A stretch of 64,000 bases of DNA from contig CAZWDO010000002.1 in assembly GCA_964632485.1 (NCBI GenBank), positions 80,241-144,240 on the forward strand, written 5' to 3'. Both the position numbers and the translations under genes were made by a program. Numbering within the stretch: the stretch's first letter is position 1; each line of letters opens with the position of its first letter. Positions 9,013 to 19,200 of the stretch are shown piece after piece. The DNA is from CAZWDO01 sp964632485 [NCBI: uncultured bacterium]. Its GTDB lineage: Bacteria > JAGOEH01. The notes under the pieces were generated by a model. The model searched no databases. It was not told the origin of the DNA and saw nothing but the letters and a program-made list of their open reading frames with translations.

Positions 9013-9741
9013 ATGGAACTTGACAAATTATTAACAATCGTGCTTCCAGTTAAAAATGAAGCCCGCAATATTTTAACTTTTTTAAGGTCGGTACCCCCTG
9101 ATATTCCATTAGTAGTAGTGGACGCAGGCGATGATGAGACATCCTCAATCATCAAAACCATACGAACTCGGCGAACCGTTCTTTTGAGGGATCCCGGGAA
9201 TATTCCCCGGGCGAGGCATTTGGGAGCTCAAATCGCATCAACACCCTGGTTGCTGTTTTGTGATGCGGATATTGAATTTGCCGATTTTTATTTCCATCGG
9301 ATTTCCTCTTCATTACTCTATTCGGATATGATTTATGGATCCAAATTAAGCCGCAACCAGCATCAGTGGTATTATCGTAGTTTTTTGCTGGGTCAAACAA
9401 TTTTTGACCGGATAGGTATCCCAGCGGCCAGTGGTTCGAATTTACTTGTTCGGCGTGATGTTTATTTTAAAATTGGTGGTTTTGATGCCGGATTACCAGT
9501 CAACGAAGATTCAGAAATTGCCTGGCGCGCGCAACGGATGGGATACCGCGTCCGTTTCGTTAAGCATTTAGCGGTTTTTTCATTTGATCACCGGCGCTTG
9601 AAAATGGGCGCCTGGAATAAACATCGGCATACCTTAGCGCGTTGTTTTTCTCTCTATTTCAACCGCTTCACGCCTGAAGAACGGTTGGATGACCGGGGAT
9701 ATTGGCCTATATATGAAATATTGGATAACAAATCTAACTGA
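9013..9741 (+). CDS. Family 2 glycosyltransferase
   Basis: A GT-A glycosyltransferase of about 242 residues. It opens directly with the GT2 nucleotide-binding strand (LLTIVLPVKNEA). The DxD-like metal-binding motif is FCDADIEF and the acceptor-side acidic motif is NEDSEIAWRAQRMGY. No transmembrane segment is seen, so it is cytoplasmic or peripheral. A TTG at 8998 would add five residues, but neither site has a clear Shine-Dalgarno; the ATG at 9013 fits the family better. It lies 9 bases upstream of the PHP-GT4 fusion and opposite the acyltransferase/flippase pair, so a role in glycosylating a membrane lipid is likely. Donor and acceptor are unknown. Confidence 0.85.
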   Translation: MELDKLLTIVLPVKNEARNILTFLRSVPPDIPLVVVDAGDDETSSIIKTIRTRRTVLLRDPGNIPRARHLGAQIASTPWLLFCDADIEFADFYFHRISSSLLYSDMIYGSKLSRNQHQWYYRSFLLGQTIFDRIGIPAASGSNLLVRRDVYFKIGGFDAGLPVNEDSEIAWRAQRMGYRVRFVKHLAVFSFDHRRLKMGAWNKHRHTLARCFSLYFNRFTPEERLDDRGYWPIYEILDNKSN

Positions 9742-9750
9742 AAGGATGTT

Positions 9751-12150
9751 ATGGACTTTGAACGTATAATGAAAGCCGATCTGCATGTCCACTCTAAATA
9801 TTCAGAACACCCCAGCGAATGGCTTCTTAAAGCTATTGGCACTCGTGAATCCTATACGGAACCGCTATATATTTATCAAATATGCAAAAAGCTGGGAATG
9901 GATCTGGTAACCATTACTGATCATAATGCCATTGATGGAGTTCTACTTCTGAAAGACCGTTATCCTGCCGATGTGATAACCGGGGTGGAAGCTACCAGTT
10001 ATTTCCCTGAAGATCGTTGCAAAATCCATGTGCTTATTTATGGTTTTACTCCGGAACAGTTTGGAGAAATCAATATTCTGCGCAATGATATATACCAATT
10101 ACGCGATTACCTGATCCGTGAAAATCTGGCCTATTCAATCGCTCACGCCACCTTTTCTGTAAATGATCGTTTGCTCTTCAAACATCTGGAACAATTAATA
10201 CTTCTATTCAATACGTTCGAAACGATTAACGGCGGTAGAAATCAGAGCCATAACACTACCTGGCTTAAAGTATTAAAAAATCTGACACCCGATATTATGG
10301 CTGATTTATATGAAAAATATCGAATTGAACCCCACGGTGAAACTCCCTGGATAAAAGGGTTTACCGGAGGTTCGGACGATCATGCCGGTTTGTTTATGGC
10401 TCAAACGGGAACTTCAATATCCGCTCAAAACCCGGAAGATTTTTTACAAGGGCTGAGGGATAGAAAAAGTGAAGCCTTTGGGCGACATAATGAATTTTAT
10501 TCCCTGGCTTTTATTATATACAAAGTTGGCTATGATCATATGAAAAATAAAGGAATCCAGTTTTCGGATACCCTGGTAAATCAACTGAATGATCTTCTGT
10601 TTCAAAATCATGCTTTTTCGATAAAACAACATTATATGGTTTACCAGTTGAAAAAGAATTATCGTAAACGCAATGACCGGATTCAGGGTTTGTTAGCCAA
10701 TCTGATTCAGAAAAATTTGAAAAACAGTGAACTTAATTTGGATCAAAAATTGGAAAATATTTATCAGGATATTGCTGATATCGCAGACTATATTTTTTCT
10801 GCGTCAATAGAATCAATACGAAAAGATTTTAGAAAGCTCGATTTGATTAATATTTTTCGACAGTTCTCTTCCATGCTGCCGGGAGTTCTGCTTACTTTTC
10901 CCTTTTTGTCCACTGTCAAGCACTTTTTTCAGGATAAAAATTTACTGCATCAATTGGAAACGACTTTCCTGCACACAAAACAGCAGAAATACAAGAAAAT
11001 ATTCTGGTTTACCGATACAATCAACGATTTGAACGGAGTTTCCGTTACACTGAAAAAAATCGGTTGGTTGTCTTACAGCAAGAATTATCCGCTGACTTTG
11101 GTTTCTGCGATGAAGGATGATGAAATAAAGGATGATTTGCCTCCCAATTTGCTATCATTGCCAATTATCGCAGAAATCTCTCCCGATTTTTACAATTCCT
11201 ATTTAATCAAATTTCCTTCTATTTTGAAATCATTGAAATTGATTTATGATGCCAATCCCGATGAAATTATTATTTCCACTCCGGGTCCCATTGGTTTACT
11301 GGGGTTACTGGTAGGTAAACTTATGAAGATACCGATTAAAACTATCTTCCATTCCGATTTCACCAAAGAATTTGAAAAGATTTTAGGAGAAGGCGGTGAA
11401 TTGGCAATTGTTGATGCCTTTATTCATTGGTTCTATCATCAAAGCGATCATATTATGGTACCCACTGAGGAATATATTCGGATTTTAACTGAACGAAAAT
11501 ATGATACGGCTAAAATGAGCCGTTTCTTCCGCGGTATTGATGTGTCTGAATTTAATCAGAAACTGACGGGGAAGAATATCATTAATGATTTTATTAAACA
11601 GGATAATGGGTTTGTAATGCTTTATACTGGAAGAATTTCAATGGATAAAGAACTTGATTTTATAGTAAAAGTATTCAATAGTCTAACTCAAAAAATAGAT
11701 AATCTGTATCTGGTTATCTGTGGAGAGGGTCCCTATCTGGAAGAACTTAAATTGAGTACCCAATCGATTTCGTCTATTTTTTACAGTGGACGGCTTGATC
11801 AGCGGATTCTGCCCTATTTTTATTCCGGAGCAGATCTTCTGGTATTTCCAAGCACGACTGATACGTTTGGTATGTCTGTTCTGGAAGCGCAGGCCTGCGG
11901 ATTGCCGGCAATTGTCAGTAATGTCGGCGGACCGAAAGATATTATCATCGAAAAAGAAACTGGTTGGATTGCTCCCGCTGATCAATTATCGGATTGGGTG
12001 AACCAAATTCGGGAAATTATCGATTTGAATAATAATAACCCGAAGGAATATAATAAAATTCGTGAACAAGCGATACTCAATGTTCAGAATAATTATGATT
12101 GGAACAATATTTTAGCTGATTTTTTCAAGGAAGACGCCGCCAAGAGCTAA
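9751..12150 (+). CDS. PHP-domain / GT4 glycosyltransferase fusion protein
   Basis: The 799-residue protein has two enzymatic parts. The N-terminal part (about 8-240) is a PHP phosphoesterase-type domain with its metal ligands: DLHVHS (about 10-15), ITDHNA (about 55-60), GVEATS, a SIAHATFS His and GGSDDHAG. A helical linker follows. From about residue 405 the protein is a GT-B family 4 glycosyltransferase, with FHSDFTKEF, YTGRISMDKELD, CGEGPYLEEL and the donor-binding TDTFGMSVLEAQACGLP. Such a fusion could remove a phosphate and transfer a sugar on the same lipid, but this is inference. The ATG has AAAGGA 8 bases upstream. It forms an operon with the GT2 gene. Confidence 0.85.
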   Translation: MDFERIMKADLHVHSKYSEHPSEWLLKAIGTRESYTEPLYIYQICKKLGMDLVTITDHNAIDGVLLLKDRYPADVITGVEATSYFPEDRCKIHVLIYGFTPEQFGEINILRNDIYQLRDYLIRENLAYSIAHATFSVNDRLLFKHLEQLILLFNTFETINGGRNQSHNTTWLKVLKNLTPDIMADLYEKYRIEPHGETPWIKGFTGGSDDHAGLFMAQTGTSISAQNPEDFLQGLRDRKSEAFGRHNEFYSLAFIIYKVGYDHMKNKGIQFSDTLVNQLNDLLFQNHAFSIKQHYMVYQLKKNYRKRNDRIQGLLANLIQKNLKNSELNLDQKLENIYQDIADIADYIFSASIESIRKDFRKLDLINIFRQFSSMLPGVLLTFPFLSTVKHFFQDKNLLHQLETTFLHTKQQKYKKIFWFTDTINDLNGVSVTLKKIGWLSYSKNYPLTLVSAMKDDEIKDDLPPNLLSLPIIAEISPDFYNSYLIKFPSILKSLKLIYDANPDEIIISTPGPIGLLGLLVGKLMKIPIKTIFHSDFTKEFEKILGEGGELAIVDAFIHWFYHQSDHIMVPTEEYIRILTERKYDTAKMSRFFRGIDVSEFNQKLTGKNIINDFIKQDNGFVMLYTGRISMDKELDFIVKVFNSLTQKIDNLYLVICGEGPYLEELKLSTQSISSIFYSGRLDQRILPYFYSGADLLVFPSTTDTFGMSVLEAQACGLPAIVSNVGGPKDIIIEKETGWIAPADQLSDWVNQIREIIDLNNNNPKEYNKIREQAILNVQNNYDWNNILADFFKEDAAKS

Positions 12151-12729
12151 GACAATTCCCCATTTTGGGGGCAAAAAAATCAATATGACGAAGTAAATGG
12201 ATATGATTATATTAATGTTAAAGGTTGTATAAACGTAAGTCTCGATGTCAGATGAATATCATAGCTTTCTCTATATTTTTATATAGTGTTGCTTCCGATA
12301 TATCACTGCCTGAATCCTGTATAGGTTACACCGAATCATATTCCCAATTTCAATATATTGTTGGATTGACTTTCACTATGGGTTTTGCTAGTGTTTGGTT
12401 TTACTTGGCAATCACACTCAGAGCGGCGTTGGAATGTATCCACCATGATGCGTTAGCGGTTGTTTTCTAAAAGAGCAATTAATAGAGGGGTCTTCCAGTA
12501 GGGTGAGATGCCTATTCCCTTCGCTTCCTTTGGGGGAGAACTTCAACCATTCAACCCTCGTCCCCCTTTTGGTGGAGAAGGTTTCCCATTATTTCCTCGC
12601 CTCCTTTGGGGGAGAGGGCAGGGTGAAGGGGGTATTCCTGCAGAGTGGGGGGAGAGTGGATTCCGGGCGCAAGCTTGCAGGACCGGCTCCGGATCGCGCG
12701 GCCAGTCAAACCCGGAATGACAAACAAGC
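12151..12729. other. Non-coding, repeat-rich gap
   Basis: Past the PHP-GT4 stop there is TCCCC-ATTT-TGGGGG with an A tract, so it is not a plus-strand terminator. A hydrophobic 81-codon frame at 12225-12470 has no ribosome binding site and ends in unnatural sequence; I do not call it. The right half (from about 12500) is the repeat patch described separately. Confidence 0.5.
12500..12725. repeat. Patch of dispersed-repeat-like sequence
   Basis: The block is GC-richer than its surroundings. CCTTTGGGGGAGA occurs twice (about 12530 and 12604) with a degenerate TTTTGGTGGAGA copy between them, followed by GGGCAGGGTGAAGGGGG. Next comes an inverted repeat: TTCCGGG at 12661-12667 and CCCGGAA at 12711-12717, running into TGACAAA. 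Sequences of the form CCTTTGGGGGAGAGGGCAGGGTGAGG and ATTCCGGG...CCCGGAATGACA are common interspersed elements in many bacterial genomes. Copy number in this genome cannot be judged here. Confidence 0.5.
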
Positions 12730-12906
12730 TCAGACGTTAATCGCCACGACTGTGACTTCATAGCCGAATGGATTGCTGTTTTCTGGATATGTCAGTTCCG
12801 CCTGCCCTTTCACCAGCGGGGCGTGAGTTCGGCCGCTGTCGAGGGAAATTTGACTGAATTTGTTATCTATACAATTGTAGAATATCCGGAGAGGATGAGC
12901 ATTCAT
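12730..12906 (-). CDS. 58-residue unknown protein coupled to the glycosidase gene (or gene remnant)
   Basis: The ATG at 12906 overlaps the stop of the GH39-like gene (ATGA), and the frame runs to TGA at 12730-12732. The protein reads naturally to its end (SLDSGRTHAPLVKG, then NPFGYEVTVVAINV) and resembles the last strands of an Ig/fibronectin-like fold rather than a whole domain. It has no signal peptide. It may be a small coupled gene or the surviving 3' end of an older gene abutting the repeat patch. The family is unknown. Confidence 0.35.
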   Translation of the reverse strand: MNAHPLRIFYNCIDNKFSQISLDSGRTHAPLVKGQAELTYPENSNPFGYEVTVVAINV

Positions 12907-14606
12907 CTTATAAGCGTCAATTTGCGGATAATCGGCCCCTTTGTGGTTTGCATTTTACAGAAATAGACACCGCTTGCCAAGTAATACAGTGGAATGGGAA
13001 TCTGATGGATACCTTGTTGATACCAACCTTGAAATGAGATATTCATTTGACGGCCAGTCATATCGTAGAAATCACCGCGGATTTGTCCGGCCTCTTTTAA
13101 TCCTAAAGTGATATTAACCGAATAAGTTGCTGGATTGGGATGGATTTCGAGAAAAATGGGTTCCGGTTGGATTGCCGGCATAGTTTCCAAATTTGTACTC
13201 ACTGGAAGTGGATATAATATGATAAATAGCGCTGACCATGGGATTAACTGGAGAGAAACGAGGCTGTCAGCGGCGTCAATCGTTGAGGAATCAATGATGG
13301 AAAGTTTCCCCTTGTCACTGATTTCTTTAACGATTAGTCTCTGAGAGCCGAGCGCAGACCTGCCACGGATTGTGAGTAAAGCGGAATTTAATGCGTCGCC
13401 ATAATTGGAAATCAGCGCATAGAGAGTATCCCCCTGGAGTGTTTTAGATGCCGTGATGGTATTGCCCAGTGTATCAGAACCATCGGCCAGCATCCGTTGA
13501 GTGTTTAAAGTCATCGTTTTCCAAGCTTTTAATATATAAGCGGCGGTTTTCAACTGACGGGCGCTATCATCAACTAATCCGAGAGGATGGTTGTCGGCGC
13601 GATATTGATAGCTTTCAGCAATGTTTAGTGCGGTGAAATAATTCAGGGTTGCCGCATAAAACGCCGCGCCCTGGCCACGATTAGCGAAGTTGCGTACGTT
13701 CAATTCAGCATTCCATTCGGTCACCCATTGTTCGGTGTCTGAATAACCGAAACGGTTTAACACGTCTTGATACTCGTGATACTTTTTAATGAACAGATAT
13801 GGAGTAGCTTCCGGTGTATCGAACGAACTGCCATAGGAATGCCAGGAAAAAAAATCGATGGGTGTCTGCTGATTGCGGCAGTAGGAGAGGAGGGAATCGA
13901 TGAAATCAGCGTTACTGTTTCCTTCTTGGCCGGGTCCGCCTATTATTAAGCTGGGATCCAGGGATTTGAGATTTTTGGCGACGATATTGAACATTTGGCG
14001 AAACTGCTGGTAGGTGCCCTGCCAGAATTGTTCTTCAAAAGAAGGTTCATTCCAAATTTCCCAACGCTTTATATTCCAGAATCGGCCATTGGCCCATCCC
14101 TGGTTGTAATGTATGACGATATGTCGGCAAATCCGGGCGAATTTGATAAAATCCAGTGAATCTGCGTCTTTTATGATGTTCCCATTGTTGTCGCGGATGG
14201 TGCCGGGCGGATCCGCATTGAATGAACCGGGTTCACCCCAACTGACCCCCAGCCGGAAGAGAATTTCAAATCCATTTTCAATGAGCGGTTCGAGAAGGCT
14301 GTCGGTCGTGGCGAAGCAATAGCTGCTTTCCAGTTCGGTATCGGCGTTCCAGTCGGGAAATATCGTGTTCCAGTCAGAGGGTCCGTACCAGTCCTGTGTG
14401 CGGATGATCGAAATACCCAGTTCATGGTAATAGGGCAGGGCGGATGTTGTATCGTTCATCAGAAATGGCCCTCCATGCGATCCGATTTTATGGTTGAATT
14501 CACCTATGACGCTGTCGGCGTCGATAGTGAAGGAGCGGTCAAGGGGAAAATCCGTTGAATGAAAGCCAATGAGCAGAATCAGACAAAAATAAACATAATA
14601 TTTCAT
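12903..14606 (-). CDS. Secreted GH39-like glycoside hydrolase with type IX sorting domain
   Basis: The 567-residue protein has an N-terminal signal peptide (about 1-18) and a clan-A TIM barrel. The acid/base glutamate is in WEIWNEPSF (about residue 190) and the likely nucleophile in WVTEWNAELN (about 290). The opening GPFLMND...IIRTQDWYG resembles family 39 xylosidase/glycosidases; family 30 or 51 is possible. A C-terminal sorting domain (HPNPATYSVNITL to GVYFCKMQTTKGPIIRKLTLIR, about 80 residues) predicts surface display or secretion by a type IX system. AGTGAGGT precedes the ATG. It is transcribed alone from the promoter at 14748-14776. It is the only carbohydrate-active hydrolase in the window. 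Confidence 0.75.
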   Translation of the reverse strand: MKYYVYFCLILLIGFHSTDFPLDRSFTIDADSVIGEFNHKIGSHGGPFLMNDTTSALPYYHELGISIIRTQDWYGPSDWNTIFPDWNADTELESSYCFATTDSLLEPLIENGFEILFRLGVSWGEPGSFNADPPGTIRDNNGNIIKDADSLDFIKFARICRHIVIHYNQGWANGRFWNIKRWEIWNEPSFEEQFWQGTYQQFRQMFNIVAKNLKSLDPSLIIGGPGQEGNSNADFIDSLLSYCRNQQTPIDFFSWHSYGSSFDTPEATPYLFIKKYHEYQDVLNRFGYSDTEQWVTEWNAELNVRNFANRGQGAAFYAATLNYFTALNIAESYQYRADNHPLGLVDDSARQLKTAAYILKAWKTMTLNTQRMLADGSDTLGNTITASKTLQGDTLYALISNYGDALNSALLTIRGRSALGSQRLIVKEISDKGKLSIIDSSTIDAADSLVSLQLIPWSALFIILYPLPVSTNLETMPAIQPEPIFLEIHPNPATYSVNITLGLKEAGQIRGDFYDMTGRQMNISFQGWYQQGIHQIPIPLYYLASGVYFCKMQTTKGPIIRKLTLIR

Positions 14607-14747
14607 GAATACCTCACTTGGAATTGATTGTCAATAATCAGACTCTCACAATAAATCGGTACCATTACTCCATTGCAATCTGTTGATATTGAGCATATCT
14701 GCCAGTCCTGTATGGCAAAACCATCGCATTTATAGCCGACATATATT

Positions 14748-14776
14748 AATATATAGAGGGATAGTAATGATGTCAA
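14748..14776 (-). promoter_or_regulatory. Sigma70-type promoter for the GH39-like gene
   Basis: On the minus strand TTGACA (14771-14776), a 17-base spacer and TATATT (14748-14753). It predicts a leader of about 135 bases before the ATG at 14606. Confidence 0.7.
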
Positions 14777-14902
14777 TAATAAAAAATTTTTGCTTAAAAT
14801 TAACAAAGTTTCCGGTATCCCATGAAAGATATTGTTAATGCACACTAAATTAAATTGCTGGAAAATGTTAGTTTTTCTCAGCGATCTCAGAGCCGAGAGT
14901 GG

Positions 14903-16204
14903 TTAATTATTGTAAGAGCTGTTATAGCGTCCTGAAAGCAGTTTAAGGGTGTTTTCAGAGTTCCGCAATTGGAAACGGATTTCGATAAGTCTGTCAGCGG
15001 CTTGCGTATAGTAGTTTTGGGATTCCATCCATTCCAGAAGAGAAGCCGCGCCCAATTCGTAGCGTTGCCGCGCCAGTTTCAGCGCCGTGGCTGCGATTTC
15101 TAGATTTTCCTCTTCGTTTGAAACCAGTTCCCGATATAGCGAATAATCCTCCAGCGATTGACGCCATAATGATTTGACTTCCCGTTCCTCTTTTATGTAT
15201 TCAAGTTCGGCGATTTCGCGTTCTGAACGAGTATTGCGGTACTCGATGCAATCTTTGAACCCATTGAATAAATTGAACTGGATGGAGGTATTCACTTGAT
15301 AGGACTGGCTGCTTTTTTCTTCAAAACTACCCAGTCGGCGGTATGTATTCAGACGGCCATATAGGGCCGAAAGGACGATTTTGGGAAACCATTGGGCTGC
15401 TGAATATCGTATCTGGTACTGCGCTATTTGTTGTTTTAGAGCTGCGGATTGCAATGCCGGATAGTTTTCCCATTCCCGGGATTCTATGTTCCATGCCGTT
15501 GTCTGCGTATCAGATACCGGGAATGGATCGATGACAGAGATCATGGAATCCACTGCAATGCCGATTAATAGATTGATTTTTCGGTAAGCGTCGCGTAATG
15601 ACAATTCCTGTTGTTTCCGTTGGCTTTCCCGGCTATTATATTCAACGCGGGATTTGAGCAAATCCACTTGAGAAGCGGCGCCGGTTTTTAAATTGATCGT
15701 GACGGTTTCCAGGCGAAATTTGGATAATTGCGATACTTCCCGATAGAGTATTAATTGGGATTGTTGACGGGCAAGTTCATTAAATGCGCTATGAAGATTG
15801 AATAAAAACGATGCCCATTGGCCATGCTCCTCAACGAGCATTAAATCTTTGCGGATTTTTAGAATCCTGTACTGAATAAACATCGCGCTACCATCGAAGA
15901 GCGTCCAATTCAGTTCGGCCCCATAATTAATGGATGTGCCGCTTGAACTGGCTGATTTGAAAAGATTGTCACGGATTTCTGCATGAGAAGCGTTCAAGTT
16001 TAATGCAGGGAGAAAACCGGCCGGGCCAGGATGAAAAGCGCGCTCTGCCTGGATCCGCCTTAAACGGGTGGCTTTCAAATCCAGATTATGTTCCAAACCA
16101 ATTCTCACAGCCTGTTCGAAAGTCAGAGAATCCTGTCCCCAAGCGAGGCAAACCATCAATATCAGAATTATGGCGATTAATACCAGTCTCATTCGGAGTT
16201 TCAT
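14903..16204 (-). CDS. TolC-family outer-membrane efflux channel
   Basis: The 433-residue protein has a signal peptide (about 1-23, ending CLAWG). Two OEP repeats rich in Gln, Glu, Arg and Leu follow, with FEQAVRIGLEHNLDLKA at the start and the second-repeat signature ARQRYELGAASLLEWMESQN near 395. It forms the outer-membrane and periplasmic tunnel of the tripartite pump encoded just upstream. The ATG overlaps the RND pump stop by 4 bases, so it is the third gene of the operon (adaptor, pump, channel). Confidence 0.9.
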   Translation of the reverse strand: MKLRMRLVLIAIILILMVCLAWGQDSLTFEQAVRIGLEHNLDLKATRLRRIQAERAFHPGPAGFLPALNLNASHAEIRDNLFKSASSSGTSINYGAELNWTLFDGSAMFIQYRILKIRKDLMLVEEHGQWASFLFNLHSAFNELARQQSQLILYREVSQLSKFRLETVTINLKTGAASQVDLLKSRVEYNSRESQRKQQELSLRDAYRKINLLIGIAVDSMISVIDPFPVSDTQTTAWNIESREWENYPALQSAALKQQIAQYQIRYSAAQWFPKIVLSALYGRLNTYRRLGSFEEKSSQSYQVNTSIQFNLFNGFKDCIEYRNTRSEREIAELEYIKEEREVKSLWRQSLEDYSLYRELVSNEEENLEIAATALKLARQRYELGAASLLEWMESQNYYTQAADRLIEIRFQLRNSENTLKLLSGRYNSSYNN

Positions 16205-19200
16205 TGGACTTGGTCCCGGTTGAAGCGCAAGTAAAGAAAGGGGATCAGATACAGGCTTAAAAACGTTGAGAACAGCATGCCGCCGATGATAGCGATTCCC
16301 ATGGGCGCGCGGCTGGCGGAACCGGAACCTAAGCTGATCGCAATGGGTAGCGCTCCCAGTATGGTGGATATGCTGGTCATCAGGATCGGGCGAAACCGTT
16401 TCGCCGTGGCATCAATGATGGCTTCGCGCAGGCTGATGCCGGCCTGGCGACGTTGGTTGGCGAATTCGACAATCAGTATTCCGTTTTTAGTGGCAAGTCC
16501 AATTAGCATGATTTGTCCGATCTGGCTGAAAACATTAAGGGTCTGATTAAAGAAAAACAAAAACAGCAGCGAGCCGGCCAGCGCCAACGGCACTGTTCCC
16601 ATGATGATCAGAGGATCGACAAAACTTTCAAATTGCGCGGCCAATACTAAATAGATCAGCGCTAAAGAGAGGATCAGTACAAAGTTTAAACTGCCGGAGC
16701 TTTCCCGGTAATCCTTGGAGAGACCGGTCAATGTCGTTGTGTAAGAAGAGTCCAGAGTTTCGGTAGCAATCCGTTCCATTTCCCGAATGCCGTCATCAAT
16801 CGTAAATCCTTCGGACAGATTAGCCGAAAAGGTGGCGGAAGCCCATCGGTCATAGCGATAAAATTGGGGAGAGCGAATGCTTTCTGTGAAATGAACCAGG
16901 TTGTCCAGCCGGATTAGCTGTCCATTTTTACCCCGAACGAGGATTCCCAGCAGGTCGCCGGGATCGTTTCGCCTGGGGTATTGAGCTTCACCGATGATAT
17001 CATATTGTTTTTCATTTTTAATGAAAAAGCCGTAACGCAACCCAGAGTACAGAAGTTGCAGGGTTTGCGAGATATCCCGGGCGCTAACTCCCAATGTCGC
17101 AGCCATGTCGCGGTCGATGCGTATAACCGCTTCCGGTTTATTGAACTTGAGGTTAACATCCACAGCGGAAAACGCTGAACTGCTTTTTGCCAGATTGAAG
17201 AACTCGGGTACGCTTTGGGCGAGGTGCTTTTGGGAAGGCGCTTTGACCACGAATTGTACCGGCAGGCTGGAACCCCGCTGAACTCCTGAAAAAGTGGCTT
17301 CCTGGCTGGGTATCACCCGGATATTGTTAAATTGCCGTAATTCACGGCTCAGCGTCAGAAATATCTCTTTTTGGGAACGGTTTCTCCTGTCAGGCTGTAG
17401 TAGCATTAAGCGCATATTACCCTGGTTCACGGATGGCGCGCCACCATGACCGGGAGCCGTATTGCTTAACAACACTTCCCGTTCCGGGACCCGTTCCATG
17501 ACATAAGCCACCAGATTGCTGATTTGTTGATCCATGGCAGTGAATGTCGTTCCTTCAGGGGCGATCGCTGAAAAGCGGAGTGTACTGCGATCATCAAGCG
17601 GAGCCAGTTCCGAGGGCAGCAACCGCCAAAAGATGATTACCAGTAAACTGATCAGGGCTAAAATCGTCCAGTTCCATTTGCTGCGGTCGATCGACATTTC
17701 AAGGGACTGTCGGTAATAACCGGTCAACCGTTTGATGAATGGCGTTCGTCCGGTATTTGCCGTCTCTCCATTTCGATCGCCGTCTGAAATGGCGTTATTG
17801 GCTGGAGGATGAAGGATGCGCGAACAGAGCATAGGGGCCAGGGTCAGCGCAACAAATGATGAAATGATGACGGACCCTGCCAGTACTATGCTGAATTCGC
17901 GGAATAACCGGCCGGTGATTCCTTCCATAAAAACAATTGGGAAAAATATCGCTACCAGAGTGACTGTGGTGGATATGACCGCAAAAAAAACTTCGCTGGC
18001 GCCCGCAGTGGCGGCTTCTATCGATGAAAAACCAGCTTCGGTTTTTTGATAAATATTTTCCATTACCACGATAGCATCGTCGACGACCAGGCCGATAGCC
18101 AGAACCAGGCTTAGGAGAGTCAGTATATTAATTGAAAAATCAAATAGGTACATAATAAAAAATGCGCCGATCAACGATATAGGGATCACTACAATGGGGA
18201 TGAGACTGGTTCGCCAATTTTTCAGGAAGAAGAATATAATCAGGATGACGAGAATGAAGGCAATTAAAATGGTTTCCCGGACTTCCCGGATCGATTGTCG
18301 AACGAAACGGGTAAGATCGAAACCGATTTTAATCTCGACGCCGGGTGGGATTTCTTTCTTTAAAATTTCGAGACGGCGGTTCAATTCATCGACAATGGCA
18401 ATGGTGTTGGCTCCCGGCAGGGGCACCAGAGCGACTCCTACCATTGGAATCCCATCGCTGCGAAACAGGGTCCGTTCGTTTTCAGGCGCCAGTTCCGCAT
18501 ATCCGATATCTTCCAGCCGGATTAACTGATTAGCAGTTTCACGGAGAATCAGCCGGTTAAATTCTTGGGCCGTAGCGAGGCGGCTTAAAGTTCGAATGGT
18601 CAGCTCGGTGTTTTCTCCCTCTAACCGGCCGGATGGCAATTCGAGATTTTCCTGCTCCAATGCCAGTCGGATATCCATCGGCGTCAATCCCAGTATGGCC
18701 ATTTTTTGGGGATCAATGCGCAACCGCATGGCATACCGTTTTTCCCCCCATATTTGGACTTCGCTGACTCCAGGAATGGTTTGTAGCCGGTCTTTGATCA
18801 TGCGGGACGCCAGATCGGATAAATCCAGCAGTGAAAGCTGCGCGCTTCTGACATTGACTAAAACAATCGCAGATGTATTGGCATCGGCTTTGACAATAAT
18901 CGGCACATTGGCATCGGGAGGAAGATTGCGCATCGCCCGGGAAACCCGGTCCCGCACGTCGTTGGCTGCGGCTTCCAGGTTTTTTCCCAGTTTAAATTCA
19001 ACGGTGATTGAACTGCGGCCTTCGGCGCTGATCGAGGTCAAAGATCGGATTCCGTCAATTCCGTTGATTGATTCCTCGAGCGGTTCCGTTATCTGCGTCT
19101 GGATCACTTCTGCATTTGCGCCGATATAGGTGGTTGTTACTGTGATCGTCGGCAAGTCAATATCCGGATATTCCCGGATACTCAAGCGAGTCAGGCCGAT

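Noticed and set aside
12225-12470. 81-codon hydrophobic frame
   Set aside because: It has no ribosome binding site or promoter, two vague hydrophobic stretches and an unnatural end; not enough to call a gene.
14603-14845. 80-codon minus-strand frame overlapping the glycosidase start by 4 bases
   Set aside because: It covers the promoter region of the glycosidase gene and has no ribosome binding site, although ATGA overlap made it tempting.
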